Source of the DNA: Druceiella hillmani
Lineage: Eukaryota > Arthropoda > Insecta > Lepidoptera > Hepialidae
NCBI GenBank assembly: GCA_039881145.1
Contig: JAYKKI010000061.1
Location: forward strand, 8,132,001 to 8,196,000
Direction of reading: 5' to 3'
DNA: 64,000 nt
Under the pieces are notes generated by a model. That model did no database searches and was not told the origin of the DNA. It saw only the letters and a list, made by a program, of their open reading frames with translations. Positions 1-11,626 of this stretch are shown here, piece by piece. The first letter of the stretch is position 1, and each line of letters starts with the position of its first letter. Position numbers and translations under genes: made by a program.

Positions 1-1038
1 CCGACAGTCTTATTTTTTCGGTACTTGCTATTTGGATAATTTTATAGATGCATATAGATATATCGTAATAAAATAACTGTTTTCTGTTCTTCATTTAACT
101 TAAGCTCTCAAACTGGTCGTAATGAAACCTATGGTGGTTCTTAGCCCACCATTCAAAGTAAATTATTACATTAAAGAGTAGACAAGTTGGGGGTTTCGGT
201 TATAACGCAGTATAGTTTACCAAATTATTTTACTAAACTATGCAAAATAGATTTTCTGTTGTTTGTGATATGTAATTAAATGGGATGTTTGTAAAACGTA
301 ATTTAATTAATTTCAAAATGAGGAAATTTATTTGGGACTCAAATTTTCATTTTGAAAATTGACAGTTTAGGTTCGTTCATCACATTCTCTGTCTTTTATT
401 ACAGCATTGATTTGTCAACGCGAAGACAGAAATCAAATGCGAGGCGGCTATGGTCTTGTCCATAAATCACATAACGTTTTTTTCCAGGTTTTTTCACATA
501 ACACAGCTTGACCCCACCCTCCCTCTGTAACTTAATTTTTCACATAAAATGTGAATTAAAATTCTAATCATTTTAGGGTTTCATACCTCATAGGAAAAAA
601 GAATTCGGTGTTACAGGGTCACTCACGTTCCTGTCTGCCCACGTCACGGCCACATTTTTTAGAAATCGCTTGACGTGGAAACTTGAAAATGTTCATAATG
701 ATTTATATTTTATATTATCCTCTTACGTATACCCGCCTATAATTAGCACTTAAAAATATTTGCATGAAAATTCAGAGGTCGAATTAAAATTTTTTTTTTT
801 TTCAATTTCCTATACAAAGTGGGATATCGTTTGAAAGGCATACTAATAAGGGTTCAAAAATAATTTTTTAAAATTTTAGATAGTATATCTTCAGTATACT
901 GAAAAAATTGCGAAAAAATATGATCGCGCCAAACTACTAGACCTAAAATTATAAGATTGTAAAAAAATTGTACCGATTATAGAACTTATAATATTTGAAG
1001 TGTGAACCATATTTTACGCCTGTTTTGAAAATGTTGTA

Positions 1039-1153
<115 letters not shown>

Positions 1154-3114
1154 ATATTTATCCTTAAATATTTATATTTATAAATATAACCATGCATTTT
1201 ATTTAAATAATTAAAAATCAACTATCATACATGCACAAGTTAATCATAGACTGATGCCGCCATATGACTGGGTTTAAACCCACCGTATCGACTTCATCCT
1301 CTTCATGCCACTCGACCTATTCAGGCCAATTTGAGTTATTACACATTACACATAATATTTTAGTACATAATAATTTCTTCTTCAACAATGCGATCAGACT
1401 ATACTCTACTTACATCCTTTTTTAAGACTTTTTGCAAGATGAAACATTCTTTGGGCGTCAATGCTCTTGACAAACGTGAAATATTTGGCTCAATATACGC
1501 ACGATTTATCTTAGATAACAGCTTGAATGATTGAGCGATAGTAGTGAAAAGAAAAACGATGAAAAGCACCCCCAGGGTGTCCACTTGAAACAAATTTTCT
1601 TCAGAAGAATAGGTGCAAACGAAGTTTTATCAGCGGAGTCTTGTATTCCTGAAGAATTAATATCTTGTTTGATAGGAAAAGGTGGAATAAAGCCATCAGC
1701 AATAACGTATTGCACTTCTATTTGGGGTGCAGCAATTATTGACATAAAATTTCTAGTCAGTAGTGTTTCTTTAATGAAAATTAATGACTGTATTGTTTTC
1801 CGACAATTTATCTATTATAGATAAAAACAAAATGAAATTCTTAATCAGTATGCTATATTTTTTCAAGTAAGAATTTTTCGTGAAGTCCGATAACAAATAA
1901 TTTTTTTCAAAGTAAATAAAATCATGACGTGCAAAAAATAAATGTGTGACTTCAATTGATACTACAAATAAAAAGAAACTTTTGAGAAATTTAAAGACCA
2001 AATATGAATTAAAATATTACAAGTCTAGTATAGTATTCAATGAAAAAATACTGTCCTTCAATGATGATTAATAGACTTCATCACAAAGGAAAAACAAAAT
2101 AAAATAAATAACTTATTATTCCATTTGTCATAAATCGAACATGCATTCTGAAATGATTATACTCAGTATTTTAAAATCGGTCAGTTAGTGTTACAAGAAA
2201 GTCTTTCAGTTACCGGGCAGTCAACTCCTATTTAGTATTTAAGAGAGAGAAAAGTGTTACGTGACAGTAATACTTAGCTCAGTCACCACTTTAACGTTAC
2301 GTAGAAATTGGTGTTCACTACTCACACCCTCCCAACAGCGTTACGTAGTTTATAGACGATCCCTATGTCAGAAAGGTTTGTATATATGTTGAAAGAATGA
2401 TTAGCATGTTATCTGAGATGAAAAAAAAGTTGGAAAGTTGTACTTAAATGATATAATTAAAACTCAAATTATATTGATCCGTTAAATATCATTTTATGAC
2501 ATGTACTCGTACAAATTTGGAAAAGTCGTTTAAAAAAAATATTTGTGCAATTTCAAGTTAACATTCAAAGTTAACGGATATTGATATTTCTTTATGGCTA
2601 AGTTTTATCAGGTTTACAACGTTACAAATTTTAAAATTAAACTTAATTTTCATGCAAAATGACTATAAAGATAAAAGAATTCAGTTTAAAGGATTAAGTG
2701 TACGAGCAAATTATATCTTTTTATTGCTTTTTAACTTCCTCGAAATGTTTAGTTGCTTTGAAGAGTGCGCGGCATTGCTTCGTTACAATTTCCAGTGTTG
2801 TGGAAATAGTGCACATTAAAGATAAAACTGTTGACACTGTTATGTTTAGCGCAAGTGTGTCATTCACTATGATCGATGTATCGCATATTTACTAGTTCAA
2901 GTAAACAATATTTGTATCGTATTTCATCGTGCCTATTCGCTTCTGCCAATGAAATAGTTTATGATAGCTATCCGGAATATCCCCGAATTCATGAAATGGA
3001 ACAGAATTAAGTGCAGCTCACTAGTTGCTTCGCATATAAATATCAGGTGGTATTTTGAGTATATATTAAAGCAGCCTGATATTTTGCCTAATTTGATAAT
3101 ATAGGAAATTTGTG

Positions 3115-3169
3115 ACAAAACGAAGAAAATTGCCAGACGTGCTATTTCTGGAAATTTTCTTCGTTTTGT
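3115..3169. repeat. Short-loop hairpin, 23-bp arms
   Basis: Arms 3115-3137 and 3147-3169 are inverted copies with one mismatch (22/23 pair), around a 9-base loop. The size and shape resemble a microRNA precursor, but a quasi-palindrome or a small fold-back element would look the same. Confidence 0.6.
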
Positions 3170-3444
3170 TTGAAAAGTGAGAAAAGTTGACAACTAATTA
3201 GGCTTAGATTTTTAATTTTATAGAGGAGTGAAAAAAGCCTGCATAGCGTGTGCAAAACCCTTGTTAAAAGACGCCTTCGTCAAATTGAGGTTCTACAGAA
3301 ACATCTTACTTACAAAACTAAAGACTAAAACTGATAATTCTCGTTGAAAACCATTTTGATAAGTTTTTCAATCACTGGTGAGGAAACCTAAGTTAATATA
3401 TTATATTATTGAATGATATTTATTTTAAACTTATAATACATAGA

Positions 3445-3520
3445 TCCAGAGGCGCAACGGGTAATGCATCTAACTATGAAACAAGATATTCTAAATTCGA
3501 ATCCTGGCAGGATCGAATAT
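3445..3520 (+). repeat. tRNA-derived SINE head
   Basis: An A-box-like 'ggcgcaacgggtaa' at about 3451 is followed some 45 bases later by a B-box-like 'attcgaatcctgg' at about 3495, the spacing of internal RNA polymerase III promoters in tRNAs. The acceptor and D arms do not fold cleanly, and the sequence runs on into AT-rich DNA. This suggests a SINE derived from a tRNA rather than a working tRNA gene. The family was not identified. Confidence 0.45.
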
Positions 3521-3844
3521 TTTTTGTCGTATTTAAATTATAAGCCAAATGTTAAAAAAAATATTGACATCTGAACTAATCATCATGGTTTTTTTACCTG
3601 TTTATCCTGATGAAAGGGAAATTGTAGCCTATTGTATGTTATGTTTATAAAATATTTTGTCTAATATCGCTTTTACGGTATGCCACTTCAAAAAGTAAAA
3701 AGGGACCTATTATGATGAGACTTTGCAGACTCTCTGTAAATCCCAGCTTTCTAACTATGAAGTAGTTAAAATACACTTTTTAAATTTTCATAAAAAAATT
3801 CGCTAATTCGCCTTGATCAAAGAGAAATTTAAAAAAAGTAAATC

Positions 3845-4705
3845 CAAAAATTGAATCGTTTTTTGGAACAAAGTTCCTTTACGCGGCTTACAGTAGAGCG
3901 AACTGGCAGAAATGGTCACGTAAGGAAAAAACGTTATGCCTCCTCCATACGACCTTTCCCTCTCTCTCTCTTTGTCTTTCTATTTCTATTATATACGGTT
4001 AAATACGTGTACATTCGAGCAGCAAGCATCGTGCGCGGTCAGCTGTTTAGCCTCAATTCTAAACACGTGTAAATATTATTTACACTTGTTTTTTTTATTC
4101 TACTGACTTTTTATTGTCAGCCAATCATTTGCCGGACCGTTTCCAATTCGGTATGTATTTATTTCCATTATAAATTATTGCTATATTATTTACTAAATAT
4201 TAAAAATTTATAAATTACAAATTTTCAGCAAATTCGTTTATTTTCATTATTACTTTATTATTTATTAAATACTTAAAATTAGTAAATTACCATAAATTAT
4301 CAGCATATTTATTTATTTTCATTAATATTAATATGACTTTATTTAGATTGTTTCAGTAAAATTAACAATTCATTATATTCATTTAAATTTTTGAAATATT
4401 TAAATATCAAATAAAATAAAAATAAATAAGTTTTAATTTTTATTGTAACTAAATTCTAATCTAAAAGTAATTTTCAATTGATTAATTTATAAAAAAAATT
4501 AGAATAATATAAAATGCATTTGCTGGCAATTTATTGTAATTTATCAATTCTAAGTATTGTTTTTTTCTTATTTAGGTTTTTTTATGTTTATATGTTATGT
4601 TTATATGTTATGTGTGTATATGTTTATATTATATTTTAAATGCACTATTATAATCAATAGAAATCTACAACTTCGTTCCTAACGGGGGTCCCCTGACCGC
4701 ACAGT
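3845..4705. mobile_element. Possible non-autonomous element (uncertain ends)
   Basis: The left part carries 'ttggaacaaagttccttt' at about 3863 and the right part an inverted relative, 'aacttcgttcct', at about 4671, followed by GC-rich 'aacgggggtcccctgaccg'. Between them lie CT-rich and AT-rich filler sequences with no coding capacity. The layout resembles a MITE-like element common in Lepidoptera. This is pattern recognition only, and the exact ends and target duplication were not established. Confidence 0.25.
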
Positions 4706-5465
4706 TTTTCTTAATAAATTTGAGTTGGAATATACGCGGATTAATGATCAATTGAAACTAAACAAAAATTAGTTTATTTTTAAAAAAGGTACAATAAATT
4801 CTTTGTAAAGTTTGTTCTGCATCCATATATATGTATGTATCGTGAGTATCTTATGTTCTAGCATAGTTCGTAAACTACTAAATCTACTTCAAAATTCAGT
4901 ATAATTTTGATTTGTTCTAATAACGCGGGCGTTGCAAATTTATCAGTTACTTCAAAAAAATTTTAAAAAATTGCAAATAAAAGCATTGGTATTTTTACTT
5001 AATTTTTTAACTAAAGTTATCTAGTAATAGGGCGTATTTAAATCCTCAGAAAAAGAAACCTCAATAACCCCTATAACAACAATGAACGGATGGATTCATT
5101 TATCGGAATAAATGCGTTGAAAATATTAATAAATTGATAAAATTTTCTGTCGAAAAAAAGGAGTAGGAGTAAGAGTTTCTTAATTTAATTATATTTAATT
5201 TTTGTAATCTGGAATTTTTTAATATAATATTGGTTATTGAAACATCAATATCATAATAATTACATTTCCAAAATACTAGATGCACGATATTTGTTATCAG
5301 TTTTATGAAATTTCAAATGATAAAATCTGGATACCTTTTCCTAAGATCATATATCAAACAATACGCTAAAATTATATCTTGTCCAAAGATACCTTCTCCT
5401 AAGATCATATTTCGTTTCTGTTATGTATTGGGTTGATTACAAGGGCTTTTGACAGAGCGGCATAC

Positions 5466-5545
5466 CGAGCAGAGCCATGTTCGAATCGAAGCCGCTCGTC
5501 GAGCAGAGCCATGTTCGAATCGCAGCCGCTCGTCGAGCAGGACTG
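5466..5545 (+). repeat. 34-bp tandem repeat, 2.3 copies
   Basis: Units 5466-5499 and 5500-5533 differ by one base, and a partial third unit follows. Each contains 'gttcgaatcg', which resembles a tRNA B box, but no A box is present. The repeat adjoins a LINE 3' tail and is probably part of the same insertion. Confidence 0.8.
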
Positions 5546-5646
5546 GGCTTGTGTTCTGGTTGAGAGATTGCTCTCGTAACAATAAGTCCGCAATCAAGAT
5601 GTATGAATTATACATGTCATGTATAAATTATATAAATAAATAAATA
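5540..5646 (+). mobile_element. 3' end of a Jockey/CR1-like LINE
   Basis: The segment runs from 'gagagattgctctcgtaac' through 'aataagtccgc' and 'atgaattatac' to an (AATA)n tail. It parallels the 3' end of the LINE at 54.1-55.25 kb, which has 'gatattgctcatgtagc', 'aataaatccgc', 'atgaattatac' and an (AAAT)n tail. Only the tail is present, as in 5'-truncated insertions. It is missing from the duplicate at 31.9 kb, so it arrived after the duplication or was lost there. Confidence 0.55.
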
Positions 5647-6035
5647 ACTTTATTCTATAAAAACCAACTCAGTGTTGGCATAAGTTTAGTACGGACTATT
5701 TTCAGGAAAAATATTTGATAATTAAAAATTTTGTCAAATATGTGTGCTATTTCCTTCAGTAACAAGCAAATAATATCAGTATTCATTCTTAAGTTAGTAA
5801 CCCAGGATAATATCCAGATTTAACGCTAGTTTTAATTACTCTTATAGAACTTAGTTTCTAGGTAATATTTATGTAAGTGTTTTATCTAATAGGCATATTT
5901 CATCAATAGATAAAAGATATAGGATAACTCCCTCAGCCTGATTACATCACCAATATTCTTATAAGGCAAGTCAATTGTCATGAATAAAATTGTCTTGATC
6001 TTTCCTCGTTCCAGAGCTACACTGTTTCAACTTTA

Positions 6036-6451
6036 CTCCCACCAGTATCTGCCGTTGTTCTGGAAAAAAGCCGTAGTCAGTGGAAACCTTCATATTGGCG
6101 GTCTTTGTGCGGCCTCTGTACTTCTACAAAACATACGAGTACCTCTGAACATGTCATATTTTTGGAACAGGTTAAGTAGAGAAAATCTGACATTAACGAA
6201 TTTTATATAATTCCTGTGATAAAAGCTCTCTGCTTCCATCAGATAAATCTTAAAACAGTTACATGTCGAACCCTTCATTATTGACTTTTGCAAAATCAAC
6301 TGAAGAAATAAGAGCAATGTTTATAATTTCTTACAATTTCTGAGTCGGTTAATTGGAAAATTTTATCTCTTCAAATTCGACACCGGTTCCCATATTCTTA
6401 CGATAGCACGCCTAAAATCGCGAGACCCTTAAGTAAAAATGCCATCTTCAT
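6036..6451 (-). pseudogene. Decayed c-type lysozyme pseudogene (psi-A)
   Basis: Exon 1 is recognisable at 6335-6451. It starts with the MKMAFLLK signal-peptide sequence shared with the gene at 41.3 kb and ends with a conserved RLRN context and a GTAAG donor. It is 28 bp shorter than the intact exon and hits a TAA stop after 17 codons. The exon 2 relic (about 6036-6137) keeps codons for the catalytic-Asp tripeptide Asp-Tyr-Gly and for an RYW-like segment, but has frameshifts, a small deletion and an in-frame stop. No exon 3 is visible downstream. It is the most degraded of the four lysozyme copies and must be non-functional as an enzyme. Confidence 0.85.
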
Positions 6452-6459
6452 TCCTATTT

Positions 6460-8210
6460 AAAGATATAATTTGGTGTCAAAAAGCGGTTTGTCCACGGAG
6501 CTACGAATTCCTCCTCCCTCTAGTGGAAAAATCAAAGCGACTTTCACGATGGGCAGCGAAAGTGACACTTCTCTATACGAAATCAAACAATCCGAAATTC
6601 TTATAATTCTTGTATCATTTCTCTCTTATTCAGGCATATATAAATAGAAAGATCGCGAGCGACACAGATGATAATCTTTTCCGCTCCAGCCTAAGTTCAG
6701 CTCCACTATAAGCTACTGTCATGGTACCCATATAAATTATTATCGATATCGACTCCAGTAAGCCCACCGTGCGTGAGCAAGACTGTCGTATTTCTATGGG
6801 CTTGTCAAAGTGTATGCCTCAGCGATAACAATTAAACATTAATAACATTAATGTCGCCTTCAATTTAAAAAATGTAAAAAGAAACAAGAGTAACAGCTGG
6901 AGCCCTCTAGATAGTCTAGACTGTCCCTCAATATGTAGATGTTGTTTGCGGTGGTTGTTTTATACTCAACAGAGCGAGAAAATAAAACCATATTGATTTG
7001 GAAATAATTATGTTGAATATTTTAATTTCAATACAATTATTTCAATAATTTCAATTTGTTAAGTTTCATTAAAAATGAGACATTTCATTCACTATGATCA
7101 CTACACGCGTTTAATCTGTTGAAAGTAAAGTATAAATGTATTTTCTAATTGTGTAATTTATTATCAGTCAAAAAAAAGGTCAAACAAATAATTCAAAATA
7201 AAAAAACTGCAATTTAATAATATTCTGAATCTAATAATCTCCATACAAACTTACTGTCCATTGTGGTATTTTTCACTGACATCGTTATTCACTACCATAA
7301 GTCACAACGTTCCATTATTATTTCCATTTTGCATCGCAACAGAATAGAGCACTAAAACGGGTTTATGTACTGGGAATTAAAGGTATATTAACAAATTAAA
7401 AGGTTTTTTTCCAAACAGTTCAAGCTTCTGCTTCATATCAAGTTCACTAAAGAACAGATGTACTAACTTAACGATTTCGTTTTAGAAATTAGGAAAAATA
7501 ACTAGTAATAACTTTACCGTGAATATTTCAACTGAAACAATCTAAATAACTAAAACAAATAAAAGAAAATAAACATTAGTTTCGGAAAAATAAGTTAAAC
7601 CATCGAGTTATTCGTAGTATATTAAGCCTATGGGTTAAACACGACAAATAAATATTTACTATAAAATGCCAAGTAATGTTCACTTACTTTCAAGTACTTT
7701 TTCAAATTTTTATGAAATTTTTTTTTAATTTTCCACAATTAATATTGCTATCCTCTTTACTAAAGTACTTATTTTCTTCAATTAAAAATGACGAAAAAAT
7801 ATGACAAACCCGAATATAACAAACCCGAATATAATTTTTCATTTAACCTCAACTTCAACCTCAATGAAATTTTAATGAATATACACAATGAACAAACAAA
7901 AGTTTCACAGTTTGCCACAATTATTTATCGATAATGAAGTAAGACAGAATATGTGTTTGAGCATCAATAACTACATTTCATTACTTGCTATGAATTAATT
8001 AATTTAATATGTTTAAGAAAGGTGAAAGGAACGAACACACATTGCCGTTATAATTATACATGCAAATAAAGAATAAAAATTAGTACGGCAAAAGAGTGGT
8101 CCCTAACAATAAATCTGGAGAAAAATCGTAGATTTTCCTTGAGTATCCTTTTCAGTTGAAAGACAGCTGAAAAGGATACTGAAGGCAGCAGTTAATTTTT
8201 TTCAACATCT
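6460..8210. other. Non-coding interval inside duplicated block A
   Basis: No gene was found. A TATA-like 'tatataaatag' at about 6638 (plus) is followed by a GC-richer stretch, but no usable reading frame comes after it. A 17-bp tandem 'acaaacccgaatataa' lies near 7804. The rest is AT-rich unique-looking sequence. Confidence 0.4.
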
Positions 8211-8660
8211 TTATGCTATGTATTACACATCGCTTTTACATGCCAATAGCATTGCCTGTTATTTTGCGAAAACTACCTTATTTATGGAGCAAGCAATGGA
8301 AAATGAGACAGCCGTTCATCCATCTTAGTGACAAACATAACTCACGTTAAAATGGGCGTGATTGTCGCAGCAGCACTAAGCTCTGTCATGGATGAAATAA
8401 TATTATAAAAATTATTTTAATATTACATTTTGAGGAAACGTAGAATTTTAAAACATTTTATCCTAAAAGCGATTTGAATTATCTTCTGCACGCAGACACA
8501 CCGTGCCACAAGTAACAACCAAGATATCCAATATCACCGTTCCACTTGCCGTATTACTTGGATGGCCTGTAATCCCAGACCATCATAGCAAAAATGCGCT
8601 CGACACATTGCTCTTATAATTAACTGTTCAATAGATACGCTCTCTTAATTAGGTGAATTA
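8211..8660. repeat. Segmental duplication copy A, right part
   Basis: Matches 33001-33180 plus 34110-34360 in the same orientation. Landmarks include 'aacataa.tcac.ttaaa..gggcgtgatt', 'attattttaat.tta.attttgaggaaac', 'cttctgc' followed by 'acacaccgtg', and 'tagatacgctctc'. In copy B the alignment is broken by about 930 bp carrying a LINE fragment. With the left part it delimits a block of about 3.3 kb here against about 2.5 kb in copy B. Confidence 0.75.
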
Positions 8661-9129
8661 TATCAAATAACAACCTGTAACGCCATAAATTAAAAGAAAA
8701 CATACTGGCGATTGATTCCCCTTCATTTATATTACTTATTTTTTTACTTTAACACATATTAACTCTTTTTAAATTTACAATTAAAGCTATCAAAATACAA
8801 TTGGCTTAAACACAAAAATAACCCCTAACAAAGTGAATTTGATATGCTTGTATGTTTGAATGAAACTTATTATTTTTCAGAATGTTTATTATGCGTCAAT
8901 ACTTATCGTTAAAAATGCAATAATAATATTACTTGTAACTTTGTTTAAAAAAGTACTTAATTCTGTAAAGTTTTTAGCAATTACAGTATTTGTAAATAAG
9001 AAAGTTGCCATGTAATCGTAACGAAGGTTAATAAAATTCATGAAAAAAAAAACCCGATGTAATCTAACATGTCTATTCAGAGTCCTAATTGATCACCTTT
9101 AAAGAATAAAAAATATTAATTTAACACTA

Positions 9130-10058
9130 AAAATGAAATGAACAATAAAACTATTATTTTTTTGGTTTTTGAAGACTAGTATTTTTAATGAATGGGAATT
9201 ATATAGATTATGGATAATACTTTAGGAACTTTGTTTTGTTTCCAAACTCTAGTAATTTCATCTTTTAATTCCGCATATTTCTGAATTCTTTTGGTTTTTA
9301 TTTTTATCAATTTGCCTATGTTTCAATATTGCGGTATTGATAAGGTACGTAGTTCTCTTTATTTTACCTTGCAGAGTTACATCAGGTCTTTTAGATAGTT
9401 CTGTCTGTCATTATGCTAGGATTATAGCAAAATTTAAGGGTGTAAAATTCTAGAATAAGATTAGGTACTTATATACTTATAGCAGGGTGCACGCTTACGT
9501 GAAATATGCACGAGGTTGTGTGTGAGTTCTAGTTTCTGATAGATAATGTTAGCTAATTGACTATGTCCATATATTTAGTATGTTGTGTGAAATTGGGACA
9601 TATTCCGATGAAATATTGAAATGCGGGTGTTGAGTCCATATGGGATTTGCGGCAGTTGTCCTCAAATACCTTTGGATCTTCCATCATGTATCTTTGACAG
9701 ATTTGAGTGTTAATAACTTGGTCTTGGAAAGTTAAATAAATCCTTTTATTTTTGTGGATAATGTTCGTATTTTAAGGCATTTGTTTGATTCTTCATCATC
9801 TATGTGGGGTTGTTGCATGTCGTAGGGTCGTCGGCCACGTAATATAATCTCCATCGATGTAATTTTCTCTTATTCAGTGTATTTAGGTTTCGTTTCTTCC
9901 ACTTGCTTGTCAATGAGGTTTAACACTATGTAGATTATGTCATTTTTAACTATTGCTTTATGTATATCTCTTGCTAAGTCTTTTCTATAGTAGTTTCTAT
10001 AGTACGTCGGTTTTTGTCCATTTTATAACACCAACGAGTAGATTCGAATTGGAATAAA
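9130..10058 (-). mobile_element. Degenerate non-LTR retrotransposon, C-terminal part
   Basis: Translated in shifting minus-strand frames, the region gives a chain of motifs typical of the C-terminus of reverse-transcriptase polyproteins that carry a Cys/His tail. In order these are a 'QRYMMEDPK' segment, 'DNCRK' (a CCHC-like remnant), 'LANIIYQKLELTHNLVHIS', 'MTDRTI' and 'RPDVTLQGKIKRTTYLI', then a basic 'KNSEICGIK' segment. Many stops and frameshifts interrupt it. The order resembles R2/R4/Dong-type LINE tails, but the clade is inferred from memory. A short (ATT)n tract lies at its upstream end. Confidence 0.6.
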
Positions 10059-10096
10059 TTATTATTATTATTAATATTATTATTATTATTATTATC
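10059..10096. repeat. (ATT)n microsatellite
   Basis: About 12 ATT trinucleotides with one TAA interruption, next to the LINE relic. Confidence 0.9.
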
Positions 10097-10139
10097 TTGT
10101 ATTTGTAAGAAATAAACCGTAATTAGTAATTGTTAATTA

Positions 10140-10440
10140 GGCACTAATCGTAATGCGTATAACACATTTATTACAAATGCGAAAGTCAGTTTGTTTGTTT
10201 TGCTGTCTCACCTCAACTACTCAACCGATCTTCGTGAAATTGTTTGTACATACAATTGAAATAAAACACCTACTACAGCAGAGTGGAATGTTTTCCGTAA
10301 TAAAAAATTACGCCATTAGAGATACAATTTTATTTACCCCATCGTCGCAACATACCAGGCTACGGCTACCGGGGCACGGACTTAGGTCTCACCATGTCGT
10401 TTCTTTAATTATGTGCATTACGAAACGCTAATTAGCCATT
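10140..10440 (+). repeat. Interspersed repeat, lepidopteran type
   Basis: Contains 'ttattacaaatgcgaaagt' followed by 'tgtttgtttt' and a 'caactactcaaccgatct' motif with 'gtgaaat'. This is the pattern of a very common lepidopteran non-autonomous element that begins with an 'actaatattataaatgcgaaag' sequence. A related end occurs at about 30130. The superfamily was not determined, and the open frame over it is not a gene. Confidence 0.45.
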
Positions 10441-11460
10441 TCCAAAGTCCTTAACATTACATATTTTCATAAAATGGACTAACATGCATCGTACACGAGG
10501 GAATACAATATTTTCACGAGAAGCACAATTTTAAGACGCAAATCGTCAAACATGCTTTCCATAAAAATGAAAAAGTTTGTTCAACCTCTTTTGAATCCTT
10601 AATTCAACGATATGCGGTTATATCCAATGTCCTTAACAAACAAATCTTTGTTATTACGTCTTGTGAATCTAAAAGTTTTAAATTCTGGACAAGAGTAGGT
10701 AATAGTGTGCCAATGTGGATTGATCTATTGAATAGAAATAAACCTGTCAATCACGATTTGGACTCACACTACGAGGATTCCATACACATTTAGGCACTTA
10801 TAAACATTTAAGTTACATAGTATTTTTATTAAACTTAATTATTATAAAATATGTTGCATACTAGGTCTCTCATATATCATCATCATTTTTAACGAGCGAC
10901 ACGTATTTTATGTTGGATATTCGACGGTTACGATTCAAGTGTCCTCTATAGACTATATTTCCTATTAGATTGATGTCAGTTTTCAATTCTATATTGCGTA
11001 TTTCGATGGCCAGAAAACAATAGATCGCATGATTAATGATATTCTATTAAGTCACCTTGGTAAAGATGTATTTTCTCCTCCAATCTTACGTTTCTTCTTT
11101 TCAAATCAGACGGACAGAAAGCAGTATTGTTTTATGTTAATGTGACAAAATGGATAGTTTTCTTTCTGAACCTTACTTCACGCGATTAGGAATGAACCAG
11201 AGTTTGCATGTCGGTTCTTTTACTATTCGCTATGCTAGTAAATAATACGGTTAATACGGTTAAAGTAGAGCATACGATACAAAAGTTTTTTTTGTAATTA
11301 TTAGATGTAATTATTTAAAATTGCCACTGTATGGCAACTAAACACAGTCTGATGATTGAATGCGTCTCTAAAATATTCCTTTGATGTTTGTACACGAGAC
11401 GGATAGTTTACTTTCCTTTTCCATTTTCAAGCGATATTCTTTTGTTTATATTATGTTACC
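10441..11460. other. Interval with one long open frame, no identified gene
   Basis: On the plus strand 10473-10793 is open for 106 codons after a TAA, with its only ATG near the end (a PMWIDLL context). It has no splice or promoter signals that I can defend and matches nothing I know. In AT-rich DNA this is longer than usual but still compatible with chance or an old coding relic. After it, 'taggcacttataaacattt' recurs near 38590 in a dispersed repeat. Confidence 0.3.
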
Positions 11461-11626
11461 GTACGTTGCATTACAAAAGATAAGTTTCGTTGATATATAT
11501 TCCGACTATTGAATGGAAAAATGTTGTACCCTTGTTGTTTGTTGTACGTTGCATTACAAAAGAGAAGTTTCGTTGATGTATTTTTAGACTATTGAATGGA
11601 AAAATGTTGTACCCTTGTTGTTTGTT
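11461..11626. repeat. 83-bp tandem duplication
   Basis: Units 11461-11543 and 11544-11626 both begin 'gtacgttgcattacaaaag' and end 'cccttgttgtttgtt'. They have the same length and differ at only a few positions, which indicates a recent local duplication. Confidence 0.9.

Larger units (their letters stand above)
5345..6003. repeat. Segmental duplication copy A, left part
   Basis: Blocks at 5345-5375 and 5650-6003 match 31889-31925 and 31930-32335 in the same orientation. Shared landmarks include 'acaatacg.. taaaattata', 'caactcag.gtt.gcataagtt', 'tttccttcagtaacaa' and 'aagt.ttttatctaata'. Similarity is roughly 70-80 percent by eye with many small indels, so the duplication is old. Copy A has about 270 bp (5376-5650) that copy B lacks; this is the retrotransposon tail and tandem repeat listed separately. 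Confidence 0.75.

Noticed and set aside
3445..3520. Possible functional tRNA gene
   Set aside because: A-box and B-box spacing fits, but the arms do not pair properly and there is no clean terminator. Called a SINE head instead.
5980..6210. Plus-strand open frame of 76 codons
   Set aside because: It is the reverse of the psi-A exon 2 relic.
6638..6700. TATA-like box on the plus strand with GC-richer downstream sequence
   Set aside because: No open frame or splice-supported gene follows, and the match is within what AT-rich DNA yields by chance.
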